In this document: in pieces, positions 11,199 to 22,468 of the stretch
Layout of the letters: each line of letters opens with the position of its first letter
Numbering within the stretch: position 1 is the stretch's first letter
Source: Brachynemurus nebulosus
Taxonomy: Eukaryota; Arthropoda; Insecta; Neuroptera; Myrmeleontidae
Direction: 5' to 3'
NCBI GenBank assembly: GCA_035578155.1
Contig: JAPWDM010000008.1
Span: 28,690,280 to 28,754,279 of the forward strand
DNA: 64,000 nucleotides
Made by a program: the position numbers and the translations under genes
The notes under the pieces: model-generated
The model's input: the letters and a program-made list of their open reading frames with translations, nothing else
What the model was told of the DNA's origin: nothing
The model's database searches: none

Positions 11199-12738
11199 TA
11201 ATTAACGGTGCTCTCGACTTGCGACATCGAATCAATGAGAGGTACATAAATATATAATTATAATTTTACTCGAACCGCTTGTTGTATTTTTCCGTAGGAT
11301 TGACACATTTTCTCGGGGTAAAAAGTAGTTAATCCAGGTTAATAAGTATAATCACCACACCAAATTTCATCGCAGTCCGTCCGATAATTTTTATGTGCCC
11401 CGGACAGCCAAGCAATAAATTCAAGAATTACTGTTTTGATACCTAAATATCGATAACTATCTACGTAACAATTACAATTTTCAAAAATATTCCATATACA
11501 CTGTTTCGTTACAGTTTAGTAATTACACATAAGCATTATGAGCCTATAAGAATGATATATCCATACTAGACAGACATCTATAATTTAACGGTGGCTGCGT
11601 AATGATCTATTTAAAAAAACCGACAGGGGTGCAAGCATATATAAAACCAGTCAAGTATGCAAGTAGACTTGTTCAATAAAGTCGCAATTCATAAGTAGCT
11701 TAGAGTTTATTTTTTTATATACTAGCAATCATCATTAAAATCAATACTGATAGAAATTTTCAAAATCGGTCAAAAATTACGGCCTGCAGCGGATAGAATG
11801 GGTGACTTTAAATATAAATTTCCCACCTGTAAAGCATAATTTTTATAATTTTTAATTTGTTACAACCTTGTTTCTGATAACTTTCCCATCAGTTTTAAAA
11901 ATGCAAAATAAATCTTGATTTTTTTTTAACCGAATGATCTATTTCATTTGAATGTTGCTGACATCAACTTCCACCCTTCAGCAAGTTTCAAAACAAATGG
12001 GACGAGAAATTCCTGCAACGGCGTTGTCAATTTTTTTTTTTTTTAAGTATTAACAAATGTTTCAATCAACGTCTTGATAAAATTTTTTGTTAGACTTACA
12101 GTTATATAAGGATACAATGCTTCCAAAAATTTGAAGATGCTCCCAAAACCTAAGAAAAAAATCTTTGCTCACCTAGACTGCAAGATCTCCTTGCGTTTTA
12201 GTTGCAATATAGGTATCTACCTAATGAAGAACTTCCGCCAGTAAGACCGGCCGTAAGTAATTTCTAAGTTTTGTTCAAAAACTTAGAAACTATTGAAACA
12301 ATTTCTTTCCATTGATATAAGAAATTAATCGGTTCTACCTGTGTTTAATTTGTATGCCGTAATGTCTACGATTAGTATATTTTCTTGGCTGGTGAACATT
12401 TCATGAATTTAAAATGTAATTTTCAGCAACAACGCTAATTTACATAATTTGTAGTTTGTATAATAATGCCATAATATTTTTTTCCCTTTTTTGTTATAAT
12501 AAAATATTTGAATAATTTTACGGTTATTGCAATAATATACATACATACGTACATACAAACCACTACTATTAGGCTATATATGATTTTTGAAAATGATTTG
12601 TTTATTGTTGACTCTTCTTAATATTCTGTAAAAGACACCAAGGGTAATACAGTGAATGCAAAAACGTTTTATGTATTAAATTTTCTCGGAGTACGGTAAA
12701 ATCTCTATCTTGGTGTGTAAGTTGGGCTATATAAAAAT
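11199..12738. other. Unannotated stretch
   Basis: No supported gene. Parts near 11300-11420 and 11740-12200 have the phrasing of old non-coding repeats (for example 'caccaaatttcatcgcagtccg'), but no ends could be defined. Confidence 0.4.
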
Positions 12739-12807
12739 AAAATTCGTCAAGTGCGTGTTTTTTGACACGCACTAAGTTAGGCCTTCTCAGAGGACTTGAC
12801 GAATTTT
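12739..12807. repeat. Compound hairpin
   Basis: Outer arms AAAATTCGTCAAGT (12739-12752) and ACTTGACGAATTTT (12794-12807) are exact complements. Inside is a second exact hairpin, AGTGCGTGT (12750-12758) with ACACGCACT (12765-12773), which overlaps the outer left arm by three bases. It could be a tiny foldback element or a structured RNA; function is unknown. Confidence 0.6.
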
Positions 12808-12812
12808 TTTCA

Positions 12813-14771
12813 TTATTTTAAAATATTTTGTTACCCTAAATCATAGATACCAGCGAAACACAATTCGATATCGATAATGGAAAGGCTGGGAAACTTTTAA
12901 AATTTGACAAAATTCAATTTTTTCACATTTTTTTTTATCATTTTGTGTGTCTGCGTTTGTATGAACTTTTGAGTGCATATTTCGATAAAATAGACCAAAA
13001 TAAACACTTTTTAAAGAATAAAAAAATCGATATCTCACTTCGTTTCGAGATATCGAACGCGAAAATTAGAAAAATTGGCTTAATTTTAACAACTACGATT
13101 ACCCCAACGCCGTAATTTGAGTGCATATTCTGGTAAAATCGCATAGGTGTAAACACTGCATGACGTAAAAATTATTACATCATCGGTACGGCAACGCGGC
13201 TTCGGACTCAGTCGGCAGTAACATACGGGGGGGGGTCTAAATTTCGTAAACGGTACGGTAACGATAGCGGGAAAATCAGGGCGCCATGCATTCTATTGAC
13301 TTCAGCTTTACCCCAGAATGCAAGACGGGTAAAACCACTTCTGAAACGAGAGTAAAGGGCGTTAAGTAATTCGTCACTACGGTTAAATTAAGTTTATTAA
13401 TAAACTAAATACATACAGGACCGAAAGTTGAGTTAGACGGAAGTTAATAATGTGTACTTGAACCTTATAATATTTTCACCAATAAGTAATTTCAGATCTT
13501 TTAATACAAATTTTCAGGTAAATAAATTTAAGAACGTTCTTGAATTTTCACAATGTTTTTGACATCATAAAGTTCGGTAATATTAATAATAATACAAGTT
13601 AAGTATTCTCAAAAAAAAAAATAAATAAATCTTCAAAAATGCTTTATAAATTGAAGCATAACGGTAAATGTAATGTTACTCATACAATTAATGTTTCTTT
13701 TAATAAAAAGACGCTTAAGTGTCGGAAAACTTAAATTTTGTTACCTCCCTTTGTTATGGGTGATTTACTTGTATTTTATACGGAATTCATCTCGAAACAT
13801 TGGAGTCCGGATGTACTAAAGATGCGGTAATTCAGTTATGCGGTACCAGTTTCCAACCAAAACGATCAATCGGTTCGTTGCAGGCCACAACCTGTCGGCT
13901 ACACGTGGATCCACGGGAAGTTAAGCGGAATCCTCGGGAATAGATCAGTGTTTCAAATTGATAATTCGGCAGCGTTAACCAAAACGATGCAGAATACAAC
14001 TTTATTGGCGGTAAATAATCGGTAATCCAGCATATAAATCAATGATTCCAAATCAGCGTTAAATCCAATCCATGAAAGGCGAAATCGAATCGAAAAATTG
14101 TAGAAAATGCGGTAAGATTCCAAAAGATCAAAATGTAGAAAATCTCGGAGAGATAAAAATAATAATCTCGAAAAATGCTCGAAAATCCAAAATAGAATGA
14201 ATGAAGAAAAAGAAGAAAGATAAAGAAAAAAAATGATGTCCTCTGAAAGAAACACGAGTATTTTAGTTTACGAAATATAACAATAAGAAAATAAACTCAC
14301 CAGCGGAGAACATATAGAGATCGGCAATTAATCATGCAGGCTTTAAACAATCAGCCTGTAACTCGGCAGTGATGATATTAAAAAATGAACGAGAAAATCA
14401 AGAAATAATTCTGTATCGAAATGCATTTTTAAAAGTTTCGATTTGAAGATAGCAAATGATTTTCTTTAATACAGTGGTTTTCAAACAAACACTATCGGCA
14501 ATTGACACTATTCGAAAGTCGAGAAAAACACTCAAACTACACGGAAAGCACTTCAAAATGTATTTAGAAGAAGAGTAACTCGATAAAACCTTGATTTACT
14601 ACACAAAACGATAATTTTATTCGGCAATTAACTAACCAAACTTTACTTAAAACGTCAATTTAGGTTTGACATGGGTTTGACAAACACTGACAACAACACT
14701 GCTGGACCTGTTGGACATCATATAATATAGGTACAAAATGTATTTAGTGCAACGCGTGCAACGGTACAATA
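12813..14771. other. Unannotated stretch
   Basis: No gene was recognised. The minus-strand open frame at 13953-14255 is rich in F, L, S and I without a recognisable motif. A short G run lies near 13228. The TCGG/TCGA-rich tract at 13800-14700 has a different texture from its surroundings and may be an old element, but no ends were found. Confidence 0.4.
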
Positions 14772-14773
14772 TA

Positions 14774-15220
14774 AAGCCGCTGCTACACGATGCTACGAAC
14801 ACCTTCCAACATTCGACGTTGGATGGTTCATAGCATCGTGTAGTCGTTGTTCGAACCTACGAGTGTCCAATGTCGAGCGTCAAACGTTCGCATTTGGTCG
14901 TGTCCCGTTCGATGTCGGTATTCTTGCACCGAGTCAAAGGGATGCTTCGAACGTTTGAAGGTCAATGTTGGTTGTGTTCGTTGGTTGCGCACGACTCGTT
15001 CATGTGAAGAGAGACAACATCAGTGTATAACATTAGAGATAACATCAGATAGATAACAGCGTTGTCCACTGAGTACCAACACATTATCATTCGTATTGGA
15101 TCAAACATTCGACTCACCGTGTAGCAGATACATTCGTCGCACCAACTATCGAACTTAATTGCCTCAAACGTTCGATCGAATGTTGGAAGGAACGTTCGTA
15201 GCATCGTGTAGAACCCGCTT
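14774..15220. mobile_element. 447-bp MITE, copy 1
   Basis: The ends AAGCCGCTGCTACACGATGC and (right end reversed) AAGCGGGTTCTACACGATGC share CTACACGATGCTACGAAC. An additional internal inverted copy, TAGCATCGTGTAG, lies about 65 bases from the left end, so the left end alone folds into a hairpin. The body is GC-richer than the surroundings. Copy 2 at 16279-16725 is almost identical. The 60-100 codon frames inside repeat in every copy and look like by-products. Confidence 0.8.
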
Positions 15221-15429
15221 AAGTACGGTATGTGGGTCGATATGCGTGTATTCAATGGAACGCATGTGAGGCTCGTTCCAACAGCGATACTACGGGAAAT
15301 AAATGGGTTGGTTCAGGTCAACGATAGAAATTAGCCAAAAAAATAAAAGTTTCGTAACAACTGCGATAAATTTTTAAATCGGTTTGACATTTTTTCATAC
15401 ACTCGCAGAAGAGAGATAGATTCATGGTA

Positions 15430-15725
15430 CATAATTAAATGTACATAATTACCAACATATTTTTTAGAATTTTACTTTATGGTATAGAAATGAATTACAT
15501 CACAACAAAGTTGATAACTTTTGTTTCCATTCAATATAAAAATGTTAATTGATAAATATTATCTAAATTATACTAAGTGTTGAGAAGTTTTTATTTAATT
15601 GTATACGACGTTTTTTATAGATTGGAGGATAAAGAAAGAATTATAATTTTTTTTTTTAAATTCCCCGCCTAAAATTTATCATTTTGTACATAGTACACTT
15701 GTGAATTTGTCAATACAGAAAAATA
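15430..15725. repeat. Fragment of the TAGGGATG hAT MITE family
   Basis: This segment ('gtacataattaccaacatatttt' onward to the 'gtgaatttgtcaata' region) is a diverged copy of the body seen at 18845-19140 and, in reverse, at 47390-47690. Both ends of the family are missing. Confidence 0.6.
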
Positions 15726-16276
15726 ACTAAATAACATTCTACAATATTTATGATTTTATTTCATTCGCAAGTGTTTAAAAAATAATTTTATTACAAGTTT
15801 ATTACACTTTTTTCATGTGTATCATATACATATGTTACTTGACATATTGTCATTTTAAGGTTATTCACTGGGAAGGTTATCGATTAAAATTCGATTTTCG
15901 TGTGAACAGCTCAGACACATGTTGCGTACATTTATGTACAGACACTATCCAGACACAAAAAATTTGTTGAAGTGTGAACAGTAAAGAAATTTATGTCTGA
16001 CATTTGTGTCGACATTTTGGTGTCTCGTGTATCCCGGGCCTTAGACAATATTTCTTGAACACTTTTAATTTCCATTTCCACAATTTTCACGATCTACACT
16101 AGTAATATTATTATAGAGAATCTCATTAAACAACTTTTAAAGCCACTCCAAGATTATTAAACGCCTTAAAACTTATTAAAATATTTAAATAAAATTTAAT
16201 CTCAAAGAGTACATGTCCGCTCCTTGTTAGACACAAGTACCAACCAAGTGCACGTATACAAAATATAGTCTATCTC
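15726..16276. other. Unannotated stretch
   Basis: Nothing recognised except short diverged repeats of 'gacac' near 15910-16030. Confidence 0.4.
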
Positions 16277-16278
16277 TA

Positions 16279-16725
16279 AAGCCGCTGCTACACGATGCTA
16301 CGAACACCTTCCAACATTCGACGTTGGATGGTTCATAGCATCGTGTAGCCGTTGTTCGAACCTACGAGTGTCCAATGTCGAGCGTCAAAGGTTCGCATTT
16401 GGTCGTGTCCCGTTCGATGTCGGTATTCTTGCACCGAGTCAAAGGGATGCTTCGAACGTTTGAAGGTCAGTGTTGGTTGCGTTCGTTGGTTGCGCACGAC
16501 TCGTTCTTGTGAAGAGAGACAACATCAGTGTATAACATTAGAGATAACATCAGACAGATAACAGCGTTGTCCACTGAGTACCAACACATTATCATTCGTA
16601 TTGGATCAAACATTCGACTCACCGTGTAGCAGATACATTCGTCGCACCAACTATCGAACTTAATTGCCTCAAACGTTCGATCGAATGTTGGAAGGAACGT
16701 TCGTAGCATCGTGTAGAACCCGCTT
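16279..16725. mobile_element. 447-bp MITE, copy 2
   Basis: Same length as copy 1 and differing by only a few substitutions. TA flanks both ends (16277-16278 and 16726-16727), the best support for a TA target in this family. The close identity of two copies 1.5 kb apart implies recent spread or local duplication. Confidence 0.8.
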
Positions 16726-16730
16726 TACGT

Positions 16731-16817
16731 GTTACACTGGTTCCAGTAGTGTAGAGATAGATATGTTGTCTCTATTACTCTATGGTAGTATCTCTATACT
16801 ACTGAAACCAGTGTAAC
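16731..16817. repeat. 87-bp hairpin
   Basis: The left arm GTTACACTGGTTCCAGTAGT and the right arm read in reverse (GTTACACTGGTTTCAGTAGT) match at 19 of 20, and pairing continues through GTAGAGATA with small mismatches. It begins five bases after the end of MITE copy 2. It has the size of a miniature foldback element or a microRNA-type precursor; I cannot tell which. Confidence 0.6.
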
Positions 16818-17495
16818 GCCAAAGGACAGAAAGTACCGCACCACTATGTCATATATGTGCACGCGGAGTGTGTATGGGTGTATTGCATGTGGCATGCATC
16901 ATGTACGTGAGGTACGTATACCACGTACACCGTGTATAACAATATGACAACAATTGAAACAAACCCATTGATAGCTACTAAGTGAATGGCAACATAGTTC
17001 TGTAAAATGCACATACCTGCCCATAAGTGATTGCAGAAAAGAGATAGTTGTATTCCTTCTTATGTTCTATGGTTCAAACCAATAAGTATGTATGGTTTGT
17101 ATGTATCAAATCAATAAGTATGTATGTACACACTACCACACACTACCAACAACAACACAATTCTTTTAAAAAAATAATTAAGTATGTACGTTTAATTTAC
17201 GTATCAAAGCTATGGTTATGATTTTGTATGATAATGCATGTAGGTACATACTTAAAAAAATTCTTAATTCTGAACACAGAACACTTTTATTATTATCACA
17301 CAGAATATTTATACACTTACATAAGTATTGTTACATTCTCGCATTAATTTTTAATAAAAATATTTCAATTTAATTAAATTTCTTCAAAACGTTAATTTTA
17401 ATATACAGTACAATGTGTCCCATTTTACTGTAATCCGAGTTATTCGTACATACGGTGTTTCCTCGCCTAGTTATAAAATGGTCGTGTTCCATTAC
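16818..17495. other. Unannotated stretch
   Basis: A GTAC-rich, partly palindromic tract lies at 16895-16940 ('gtacgtgaggtacgtataccacgtac'-like words). No gene was seen. Confidence 0.4.
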
Positions 17496-17715
17496 GGACA
17501 CACTAGGGATGTCGTTTTTTTAAAAAAAAATCGATTTTTGAATCGATTTGTAATTGCCAACAAAAGAATCGATACTTAAATTATCGATTGTATTCAAAAT
17601 CGATTCTAAGAGATCGATTCAAATTTGCTGTTGCAAAAGTTGCGGTAATTTTTAAGTAAAAATTTATAATTCAGAAAGATGAACTTTCAAAGTCTTTTAA
17701 GAAGAAAAATATTAA

Positions 17716-18842
17716 CACTATGAGGCCCGAGCACTTTCACAGTAAACTTCCCCGGAAGCCGACAATATTTTTCAACAAATTTTATGTAAACAAGTACATA
17801 AAATGATTCCACAGAACACTAAATGATTCAACATGTATGTGTTAGACAGGTCCAAATATGAGTACATAGTTATTAATTTATTATTATTTTGATAAAATAC
17901 ATATATATGTGTACATACAAACATACAATACACACATACATACATATGTGGATATAAATATTATTTATAAAGAAAAGATGCAGCCTAGATATTTTGATAA
18001 TAAAACATGTTATGTAATTTATATGTAGTGTTCGAAATCTTGCGGTGCTGACAGGACCGTACTTATATTTTCAAAACTTAAAACGTTAAAAAATCGGGCT
18101 AAATACATTTTTTTTTTAAAAATTGTATCGGTATATTCTCTATTAACCATCAGCTGTTAATAAAAATTAGTTTCAAGTCACAAAAAAGCTTTATTTTAAA
18201 AAAGTACAAAAATTTTAACTTTTTTTAAATTAAAATTGTCGAAAATTTGACTGACTGACTGTAACTTAAAACTTGTTAATAAAAAAATAAGCTGTCATTT
18301 AAAAAAATATTTTTTGGAAAACATAATAATGTGTTGTCTCTCTCACATTTTACTGGGAGAAAAAAGACAATTGATACACATAAATCATTCACTGGTTACA
18401 TCAAAACATACCTTAACACAATACATAAAATTAAAATCGGACCAAGCAAGTTGTGACAATAAATGTATACACGCATATCTAGAATATATTCAAAACATAT
18501 CAATATAAGAGGATATTGTCCGTATATAGGCATCCATAATTACCTGTTGTATATATTTAAAATCGCATCAAAATGTTTTATCTAAAAAAAATAAACAATT
18601 TTTAATACCTTAAAAAAATAAAGACAATACTGTCAGCCCCGCAACCTCTTCGAACACTATTTATATGTAAAAAAATGAAAAGTGTCCGGTACATAGTAAT
18701 AAATTATTTTTATTAGAATAACATAAAATCTTTTTTATAAATATTTTTAAGTATTGTGTTTATTATTCTAAATATTGATCGCGGTCGGCCTCTGAGGATG
18801 TTTTGTTTGGTTTCGGATACCGAAGCCATGGGACTGAAAGTG
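17716..18842. mobile_element. TTAA-flanked element inside the hAT MITE
   Basis: Comparison with 47114-47901 shows extra DNA here exactly between two TTAA sites (17712-17715 and 18843-18846). The short ends CACTATGAGGCCC and, reversed, CACTTTCAGTCCC are imperfect inverted repeats. A TTAA duplication points to a piggyBac-like (or Kolobok-like) mechanism. It contains a further MITE at 18026-18659. No transposase was seen. Confidence 0.75.
18026..18659. mobile_element. 634-bp hAT-like MITE nested at the third level
   Basis: The ends TAGTGTTCGAAATCTTGCGG and, reversed, TAGTGTTCGAAGAGGTTGCG are inverted repeats that continue into GGCTGACAG. The 8-bp flank TTTATATG is identical on both sides (18018-18025 and 18660-18667). 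The 64-codon frame at 18314-18508 has no recognised domain. Confidence 0.85.
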
Positions 18843-19548
18843 TTAAGCGTGTACAACTGTACATACTTAATTACCAACATTTTTTTAGAATTTTATTCTA
18901 TGGTATAGAGATGAATCACATCACAGCAAAGTTGACAATTTTTATTTTCATATATAAAAATGCTAATTGTATAAATATTATCTAAATTGTACTAAATGTT
19001 GAGAAGTTTTTTTTTATTTAATTGCATACAAAGTTTTTTTTATAGATTAAGGGATAAAAAAAGAATTATAATTTCTTTTTTTAAATTTCCCGCTTAAACT
19101 TTGTTTTGTACATGGTACAGTTGTCAATTTTGACAATTTGATTTGATGCATAGAGATTTGATTATATGCATTTGATGCGTGTGATGCTTAAAATTTAGTA
19201 ATCGTTGTACCGATAATAGATTTAAATTTAAATTAATAAATAAATAGCAACGTATAAATAAAAAAGCAATTTATGTTTTAAAAAAAAAATCGTTTCGCGA
19301 TTTCCATAAAATAAAAATCGATGTGTGAATCGATCTCAAAATCAATAATCGATTAAAAATCGGTTTTCATACTTCCGATTAATCGATTTCTCGATTAAAA
19401 AACGACATCCCTAGGACACACGACACTGTGTAACACAATGCATTTCTTTTTTACAATTTTATGCAAGACTAACCTTTTAATTGCATTTAAAAGCATTTAA
19501 AATGTTAGTATTGCAAGAAAATTTTTTAAAAAAGTAGTTTTTTTGTGA

Positions 19549-19876
19549 AAGCATTTTGAAAAAAAAGCTGTGAAATTACAGCATTTTGAAAAAAAATATG
19601 GTTAAATATATGGTTAAATAATAATACTTACAGCGTTTTGAAAACTAATGAATACAAGTAAATATTAGATCAGAAGATAGGGAGGGGCGTATACATTAAC
19701 ATTAACATGCAGCATTTTGAAAAAAAAAACACCTAATATATTTAAAGAAAATAAATGTGAAATACAACGTTTTGTTTAATATTACTTTACCAAACTATAG
19801 AAATTTAATTCAAGTATGTGGAGATCTATTTTACTAAAAAAAAAAAGATTTAGCATTTACAGCGTTTTGAAAAAAA
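19549..19876 (+). repeat. Six copies of ACAGC(A/G)TTTTGAAAA
   Basis: The word or close variants occur near 19550, 19578, 19630, 19709, 19764 and 19859, all in plus orientation at irregular spacing of about 30-95 bases. The DNA between is AT-rich and non-coding. Ends of any enclosing element were not found. Confidence 0.5.
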
Positions 19877-19884
19877 GCTCCACA

Positions 19885-19982
19885 TTTTAGGTTATGGTGA
19901 AAATTGTTAAAATTATGAAGTACATGGTCCACAAAATCATAACCTAAAATTTTCACATCACAATTTTCACCATAACCTAAAA
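19885..19982. repeat. Perfect 23-bp inverted repeat at the 5' break of a Penelope-like element
   Basis: TTTTAGGTTATGGTGAAAAT (19885 onward, 23 bases to 19907) is exactly complementary to 19960-19982. An additional 'cataacctaaaattttcac' copy lies between them. The right arm directly abuts the first recognisable reverse transcriptase codons. Confidence 0.7.
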
Positions 19983-20844
19983 TTTACAATAGAATTAGAA
20001 AACAATAATCAACTAACATTTCTCGATACACTTATTTTCAAAAAACAAAATCTTCTTTCTTCAATGTGGTGTAGAAAGCCTTATGTTTCCTCCCGTATCC
20101 TAAATTATCACTCAGTTCACACTTCACAATTAAAATACAACGTAGCTTCAAATTTGATAAATAGATCCCTCAGATTGAGTCACCATCTTCACCGTCCCCG
20201 TGCGCTGAAAAATGCTCAACATATTTTAACGCTTAATAACTACCCCAGAAAATTAATACTGAATATTACCAAAAAATTGACTCATAGACTTTTCAATAAT
20301 TGTTCCGAAAACTCCATTAAGCAGAACACGCTCAACAAACATTATTTTTCTCTTCCTTTTACCGGACAGCACCCGGACAGAAAATATTAAAAAAATCTTG
20401 AAACCTTTTAGTCTCCACCCAGCTTTCCAATATTCCACAAACCTAAAAAATTTTTATTCAAATTTAAAACCCTCAACCTCCACAAGCAACCGTCAAAATG
20501 TGGTTTATATGATCCGTTGTCGGGATTGTGATGCGGCCTATGTGGGTAACACCAAACAAAAACTATCGCACAGACTTGATCAGCATCGTCGGAATGTCCA
20601 ACGTGGCGACACTAGCTCCGGCCTAGCACAACATTCATGGCACAACAACCATCGTTTTGATTTTGAAAACCCCACAGTAATACAAACAGAAGCACATTCT
20701 AGAAAAAGATTCTTTCTAGAACATTGCTGGATATGTTCCATACATCCCAACGCCAACCTTGCCACGGACTCGTCTGAACTTGACAGCCAATACAGTCACA
20801 CCTTCAACAAATTCGCGCCCAATACCTTGCCGAAACATATATAA
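19983..20844 (+). pseudogene. Penelope-like retroelement, 3' half (RT end plus GIY-YIG endonuclease), 5'-truncated and frameshifted
   Basis: The first frame (19983-20390) reads FTIELENNNQLTFLDTLIF and WCRKPYVSSRILNYHSVH, typical of the C-terminal part of Penelope-type reverse transcriptases. It stops at 20388-20390. A second frame, open before 20398 and read to 20844, continues with KPFSLHPAF and then the GIY-YIG region near 20500: VVYMIRC, a C-x2-C pair (C-R-D-C), YVGNT and R-x3-H. One base shift near 20360-20385 separates the two frames. Penelope-like elements fuse RT to a GIY-YIG endonuclease, so the order fits. The N-terminal RT palm and fingers are missing, so this copy cannot move itself. 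Confidence 0.85.
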
Positions 20845-21220
20845 ACCGCCAACTTTTTTCGCACGTTGTCATTTTGTTTGCCAACACTGTAACTGAATTT
20901 TATATTTTTTTCTAAAAAAATTAATTCACAATGTAATTATCGAACAAATAATTTTTCTTTTATACAACAATGTTTTTAAGTTTTTAATTTTAAATTTTAA
21001 TTTCATAAAAAATACCTTTTTGTGATATTATTTTATAATTTTTTTCCATGTAAGTAATTGCATGTTTTTTGACAACTATTTGTTTACTATTAATTTCATA
21101 AATATGCACTGTATTTTTATATATTGTTTTTATTTTTATTAAAGGAATACGCCTGAAGACGGAAGCACTAGCTCTTCCGAAACCGGTTGCGCAATTTTTA
21201 AATTAAATTAATCTTTCATT
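20845..21220 (+). mobile_element. 3' untranslated tail of the Penelope-like element
   Basis: AT-rich sequence follows the GIY-YIG stop, then a conserved-looking segment at 21149-21190 that has hammerhead-like pairing (separate entry). The exact 3' junction was not fixed; it is probably near 21200-21220. Confidence 0.6.
21150..21187 (+). other. Hammerhead-ribozyme-like motif in the Penelope tail
   Basis: CTGAAGA (21153-21159) is followed by C, a perfect five-base stem GGAAG with CTTCC (21161-21165, 21174-21178), then GAAA (21179-21182). Next comes the self-complementary ACCGGT, and a GCG that can pair with the CGC just before CTGAAGA. This matches the order of hammerhead core elements CUGANGA, stem II, GAAA, stem III, UH, stem I. 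One extra C between CUGANGA and stem II departs from the consensus. Hammerhead motifs in Penelope-like tails are known. Confidence 0.4.
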
Positions 21221-21305
21221 TTATTTTTTCCTGATGACTTCCACTCCTAATGTTTCCATTATTTCAATATTATAGTCATCTAAACCTTTATATTTATATT
21301 TATAT

Positions 21306-21480
21306 TTACATTAAGTTTACGTTAAAATCTTCTGTAATTTCATCTTCTCTGTCATCATCAACTGAAAATAAAATAAAAATTCATTAAAATAAATTTAAAA
21401 AATCATATCTATTTAGTCTACTTACTTGAGTCAAGATCCATTATTTCTACAACGGTTTTTGTTTCAGTTATTTTAGGCAT
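21306..21480 (-). CDS. Weak candidate two-exon acidic peptide
   Basis: On the minus strand an ATG at 21480 starts MPKITETKTVVEIMDLDS. The frame reaches a GTAAGT donor (exon 21426-21480). A TTTTATTTTCAG acceptor then leads in phase to IDDDREDEITEDFNVNLM and a stop (exon 21306-21361), giving 36 residues. The strong consensus splice sites and acidic composition are the only support. It may be part of a larger gene or a captured fragment. No family was recognised. Confidence 0.2.
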
Positions 21481-22468
21481 TTTGAAACTATTTTTCTCTA
21501 TTTTAAAGAAAATATTACTGAAATTTTCACCTTTCACAGAACTAATTTTATTAAGGTTATGTTGTTATTTGTTAACTTGACATTTGTTTACATAATAACA
21601 CCGTAGGTATGGTAGGTATTAACTTTAAATACGATGTGACATTACCGACAGAACGTCGATAGAGCTAATATACAACAAAAAAACTAACGTAGAGCACAAT
21701 ATAATTGATGCCAAAAAAAAAATAGCTTTCTTTTATGAAAACGCAAAATTGCTGTAGTCATTTTTTCTTTAAGTATTCGTCACATATAACGGTGAAAGTG
21801 TTAATTTATGATTTTTGGCTGGTTTTTATTTATTTATTTTTTTTTAAGGACAGTGACCCCTCTAGTATATGCATGTGCAACTCATTAATTATTTTCTTAA
21901 ATTTTATTATTATTATTACCGATTCCCCCTCTTTTTCAAATTTTTATGATAGACCAAAATTATAAGGCTCTTCTTCGAAGGCCTAAAAAGTGTACAAAAG
22001 TTGAATTATTCATTTTCTCTATGATATGAAAACAGCACAGACCAATGAACACTGTTATACTATATAACTAGACAGAGCGTAAAGACAGTTAATAATAGGC
22101 AGCTTTCTTGAGGCAGTTAACGGGGTGAGACGGGTGAGATTTAAGGAATATCCTGTTTTGTCCATTTTTCAGCAAATAGGACTATAATTATTGCAGAACA
22201 TAATTTGTATATGTACGTATTTTTTTGAAAATAAAACGAATATCACTTTGTTTCTTTCAAAATTTTGCAGTTTCTTCACAAAAAAGTTAAATTTTATTAT
22301 CAATATTAATTTTAACAATAATTATTTGAAAACGTTATTACGGATACCACCGGCTATTAACATTGATTACAATATTATAGAATACTATTAGGTCGTATCC
22401 TGCGATCGTATGTGGGTGCTTCATTTATACATTGATACAGTCAGTCTATAGGATATAATCCTTACTAG
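21481..22468. other. Unannotated AT-rich stretch
   Basis: Short frames such as 22191-22391 have only AT-rich composition. Nothing was supported. Confidence 0.5.

Larger units (their letters stand above)
17504..19413. mobile_element. hAT MITE (TAGGGATG family), carrying two nested insertions
   Basis: The ends TAGGGATGTCGTTTTTT and AAAAAACGACATCCCTA are inverted repeats. The 8-bp flank GGACACAC is identical on both sides (17496-17503 and 19414-19421), which is diagnostic of hAT-type insertion. With the inner insertion at 17716-18842 and its duplicated TTAA removed, the length is about 779 bp, close to the 788-bp relative at 47114-47901 in opposite orientation. The subtermini are packed with ATCGATT words. 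No coding capacity. Confidence 0.85.

Noticed and set aside
14847..15056. Cys-containing 69-codon frame repeated at 14847, 16352 and 41330
   Set aside because: It is conserved only because it lies in MITE copies, spans the subterminal hairpin and has no upstream signal. Copy 3 breaks the frame.
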